Shown: piece after piece, positions 13,178-15,434 of the stretch
How the letters are laid out: the number at the start of each line of letters is the position of its first letter
Position numbering within the stretch: the stretch's first letter is position 1
DNA from: JALEFZ01 sp039817415
Lineage (GTDB): Bacteria > Bacteroidota > Bacteroidia > J057
Reading direction: 5' to 3'
DNA length: 15,434 nucleotides
Assembly: GCA_039817415.1 (NCBI GenBank)
Contig: JBCBVV010000083.1
Span: forward strand, 1-15,434
Program-made: the position numbers and the translations under genes
Notes under the pieces: model-generated
What the model was told of the DNA's origin: nothing
Databases searched by the model: none
What the model saw: only the letters and a program-made list of their open reading frames with translations

Positions 13178-14419
13178 ATGATTGAGCATCTCGTAGCCCG
13201 CATAAATGCTGACCTAAATTGGGGCAAGGTAAGTTCATGGACCAATAAGGACTTTGAGTGCTTGAGTGAACGTATCTGGGATAAAACTCAAAAGCGCCTT
13301 AGTGTGACTACCTTGAAGCGCATTTGGGGAAGAGCCGAAACGGGTTCTCAGCCCAGCCAGACGACCCTCGATATCTTGGCGGAGTTTGCAGGCTTCGACA
13401 ATTGGCGTAGCTTCACCCAAGGGCAAGAAGTCATTCCCTCCAAAGAGTCCTCCAAGTCTCATGTTCCTTTTTCTCGCTTTGCCGTTTTGGGGCTGCTGCT
13501 ACTTGGAATGGGCCTTACCTACTTTCTATGGAATCGAGAGCCAGAGGTAGCCGCCATTCCTCCATCAGAGCCTATCGCTGAAGACTTCTATTTTAACAAG
13601 ACCGTAGTAGCTGACGAGATTCCCAATTCGGTGGTATTTGCCTATGATGTCTCTTCCGCAGCTCCCCAAGCTACAATTGAGATTCAGCAGGACTGGGATA
13701 TGCGCAAACGACTCCCCCTTTCTCGTGAAGATAGTATTGCAACTTGCATCTATTACCGACCGGGACATTTCAAGGCAAAATTAGTGGTAGACAGTCAGAT
13801 TGTAGCAGAGGATGATGTTCTGATTCCAACCGAAAATTGGCTTGGTGTAGTCGAACAGGAGCCCATCCCTGTTTACCTCCCTGATGAAGTGGTCAACCGT
13901 GGGAAAGACATTGCCATTACCAGCAAGGCCTTAAAGCCCTACAACATTGATCCCATGCAGCAGGATATTATTACCTGCCTCTATAAGGTTGCGGATTTTG
14001 GAGCACTGTACACAGATGATTTCACCTTCAACATGGAAGTGCGCCATACACTGGATAAACCTAGGCGTCGGTGTAGGGGTGTACAGATTTACCTGATTTT
14101 CAATGGGAGTGCGATCAGCATCCCCTTGGCAAATAAAGGTTGTGTAGCCAATTTGAATGTGATGACCTTTGAGGATTTTGTCAGCGGAAAAAATGCCGAT
14201 TTGTCAGCCTTTGGGGTTAATATGGATGAATGGCAAAGGATAAAAATGGTTTCTCAGCATGGAACGCTTGAGGTATTTATTGATGAGCAAGCAGTCTATC
14301 AAATGCCAGTTCCCCAGCCTGGGCTAGCTATCAATGGCATCTCAGTCTATTTTGAAGGTACAGGGACGGTAAGGGAAGCTCAATTTAGGAATTCCAAGGG
14401 GCTGGACATAAACCTGTAG
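13178..14419 (+). CDS. Transmembrane protein with cytoplasmic HTH-like domain and extracytoplasmic ConA-like domain, putative transmembrane regulator
   Basis: The product has 413 residues. Residues 1-80 carry a pattern frequent in Bacteroidota: ECLSERIWDKTQKRLSVTTL, KRIWGR, then SQPSQTTLDILAEFAGFDNW and RSF, which reads like an HTH with a SxxTLxRIW recognition region. One TM helix (about 100-118) follows, then a PKD-like beta domain (about 145-215) and a ConA/LamG-like domain (about 270-410, including WQRIKMVSQHGTLEVFIDE and a final strand before AQFRN). The order HTH-TM-beta domains suggests that an outside ligand alters DNA binding inside, but DNA binding is inferred. The divergent secreted protein, which shares the ConA-like signature, is the obvious target and may compete for or present the ligand. 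Confidence 0.8.
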   Translation: MIEHLVARINADLNWGKVSSWTNKDFECLSERIWDKTQKRLSVTTLKRIWGRAETGSQPSQTTLDILAEFAGFDNWRSFTQGQEVIPSKESSKSHVPFSRFAVLGLLLLGMGLTYFLWNREPEVAAIPPSEPIAEDFYFNKTVVADEIPNSVVFAYDVSSAAPQATIEIQQDWDMRKRLPLSREDSIATCIYYRPGHFKAKLVVDSQIVAEDDVLIPTENWLGVVEQEPIPVYLPDEVVNRGKDIAITSKALKPYNIDPMQQDIITCLYKVADFGALYTDDFTFNMEVRHTLDKPRRRCRGVQIYLIFNGSAISIPLANKGCVANLNVMTFEDFVSGKNADLSAFGVNMDEWQRIKMVSQHGTLEVFIDEQAVYQMPVPQPGLAINGISVYFEGTGTVREAQFRNSKGLDINL

Positions 14420-14569
14420 CTGTCTTGGAATGGGTAAGCGAGTAGTATGGGCAAGACTGTTTCAAAAAGGAGCTAAAAAGGTTCTCCTGTTGCTGGTTCA
14501 GGTATTTCACTCCCCTTCAAACCTCATATTCCCTTAATCATTCGCTTTGATGGGAAAAATTATTCGAGC

Positions 14570-15250
14570 TTAGTTTGCTGGGAACTTTTCCACTTCACAA
14601 ACACATCTGATATAGAATTTCCTACCCTGTTGACTGATATCTCCATGTTGGTGAATATGGCTTTTGCCCCATCTGATATGCCAATGGTATTTTGGGTCAT
14701 CCAACCAATAGGAACTTGAGATGCCCTTTTCCCCAAACTCTTCTCCTCTCCAATCAGCACCCTTTTCATCTTTCCTTCCTCCGGGTAAGATATCTAATCC
14801 TAATTCGTTGGTTGCCCCACGGAAGTCTTCCCCTTGCCATTCGTCTTTTGCTATGATTTTATCCGCTTTTTTGCTTCCCACCTTCTTTTTTAGACTTTTC
14901 CATTCCTTGGGAGAAGGCAGATGCCATCCTGAAGGACAAGCCATTCGAGAATCTTCAAAAGGATACAAACGTCCATATTTCTCACAATTTTCTTCCTTTT
15001 CCTGATAGCACTCCGAATCTGGCGAGTTATAGTTGAGGTTCTGCTTCAGCCATAATAATCGGCCTATTTGTATGTAGGTATATTTCTGTCCATCTCTCGC
15101 GTCAATGATGTGTTTTGACGTCTCCTTTTTGAGGTTCTCTGAGGTGATGGCCTTTTTACCTGAGGATGGGAACTTTATATGTTTGGCTGCTACATATTGG
15201 ATGAATATGCCCACAAGCGTCAATATCATCACCGCTTTCCATTTCTTCAT
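14570..15250 (-). CDS. FISUMP domain (Fibrobacter succinogenes major paralogous domain) secreted protein
   Basis: The product has 226 residues. The leader MKKWKAVMILTLVGIFIQYV is a signal peptide or anchor; there is no lipobox Cys. Residues about 48-218 match the FISUMP domain: DARDGQKYTYIQIG (51-64), LWLKQNLNY, CYQEKEENCEKYGRLYPFED (81-100), the diagnostic ACPSGWHLPSPKEW (104-117), SSSYWLDD and the closing YIRCVCEV. Paired Cys (81/89, 105, 216/218) suggest disulfides after export. The function of this family is unknown; it is widespread in Fibrobacteres and Bacteroidota surface proteins, often in many paralogs. It converges on the HTH-TM-ConA gene with 150 bases between the stops. Confidence 0.9.
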   Translation of the reverse strand: MKKWKAVMILTLVGIFIQYVAAKHIKFPSSGKKAITSENLKKETSKHIIDARDGQKYTYIQIGRLLWLKQNLNYNSPDSECYQEKEENCEKYGRLYPFEDSRMACPSGWHLPSPKEWKSLKKKVGSKKADKIIAKDEWQGEDFRGATNELGLDILPGGRKDEKGADWRGEEFGEKGISSSYWLDDPKYHWHIRWGKSHIHQHGDISQQGRKFYIRCVCEVEKFPAN

Positions 15251-15434
15251 AGGGTAGGTATTTTGAAAAAAAATAACTCGGCAAAGGGGATTTATCCAAA
15301 GGAAGAGGTAAAATCCATTAGGATAGAATCTATCCTTTCAGGCTTGTAGAATACTCGTTGGCCTAATTTCTTTCCCAGCCAAACAATTGGGAGAGGAATT
15401 AATTTGCTACTTTTTCATTATTGGCAGGCCTATA
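15251..15434. other. Right-edge intergenic region with a small palindrome
   Basis: No gene is visible in these 184 bases, which should hold the promoter of the FISUMP gene. A 17-bp palindrome AGGATAG-AAT-CTATCCT spans 15320-15336, 70 bases upstream of the ATG at 15250. It could be an operator or a small hairpin. Confidence 0.4.

Noticed and set aside
14468..14488. AGGAG/CTCCT hairpin between the convergent genes at the right side
   Set aside because: A 5-bp stem with an 11-nt loop and no T-run is too weak to call a terminator.
1..15434. Search by eye for CRISPR arrays, rRNA, tRNA or an integrase attachment site
   Set aside because: No regularly spaced direct repeats, cloverleaf with CCA-type end or rRNA-like block was seen; the only long repeat is the 152-bp hydrolase duplication.

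Overview
The window looks like chromosomal DNA of a Bacteroidota bacterium, most likely a Cytophagia-type environmental lineage. This rests on family content: a Fibrobacter-type 'major paralogous' domain protein, a DUF4198/HupE pair, the N-terminal helix-turn-helix type common in Bacteroidota membrane proteins, and Bacteroidota-style lipoproteins. Shine-Dalgarno sequences are mostly absent, and some upstream regions resemble the TTTG / TAnnTTTG promoter of this phylum. No species is recognised.

Positions 1-3015 are a rearranged accessory segment. A 152-bp piece of the hydrolase gene at 3016-3993 (1-152, one mismatch to 3242-3393) is fused to a decayed, truncated IS3-family element (153-707). 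Next comes the 3' part of a broken gene with two in-frame TGA codons (710-1081). It overlaps, through ATGA, an intact lipoprotein gene with YD-repeat-like sequence (1078-2154), an arrangement that resembles a polymorphic-toxin tail with its immunity gene. An IS5-family transposase fragment (2289-2714) and a hairpin-bearing non-coding stretch follow.

Positions 3016-8376 hold metabolic and stress genes. They are a membrane-anchored BAAT-type alpha/beta hydrolase; a probable metal-uptake operon on the minus strand (His-rich DUF4198 protein, HupE/UreJ-type membrane protein, perhaps a 74-residue protein); a DoxX membrane protein; a divergent two-TM regulator with a cytoplasmic OmpR-type winged helix; and a lipoprotein MsrB that lacks zinc ligands. 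DoxX, regulator and MsrB may form an envelope redox or stress set, but that is inference.

Positions 8732-15434 hold a GNAT acetyltransferase, a DinB-fold protein, a large esterase-like lipoprotein with a structured leader, and a divergent pair. The pair is a secreted two-domain beta-sandwich protein (11802-12974, minus) and a membrane protein with a cytoplasmic HTH-like domain, one TM helix and an extracytoplasmic ConA-like domain (13178-14419, plus). The space between them carries a 20-bp-spaced direct repeat next to a candidate promoter, which suggests local signalling by a transmembrane regulator. A FISUMP-domain protein closes the window. The most promising systems for follow-up are this divergent pair and the toxin-like remnant with its lipoprotein partner.
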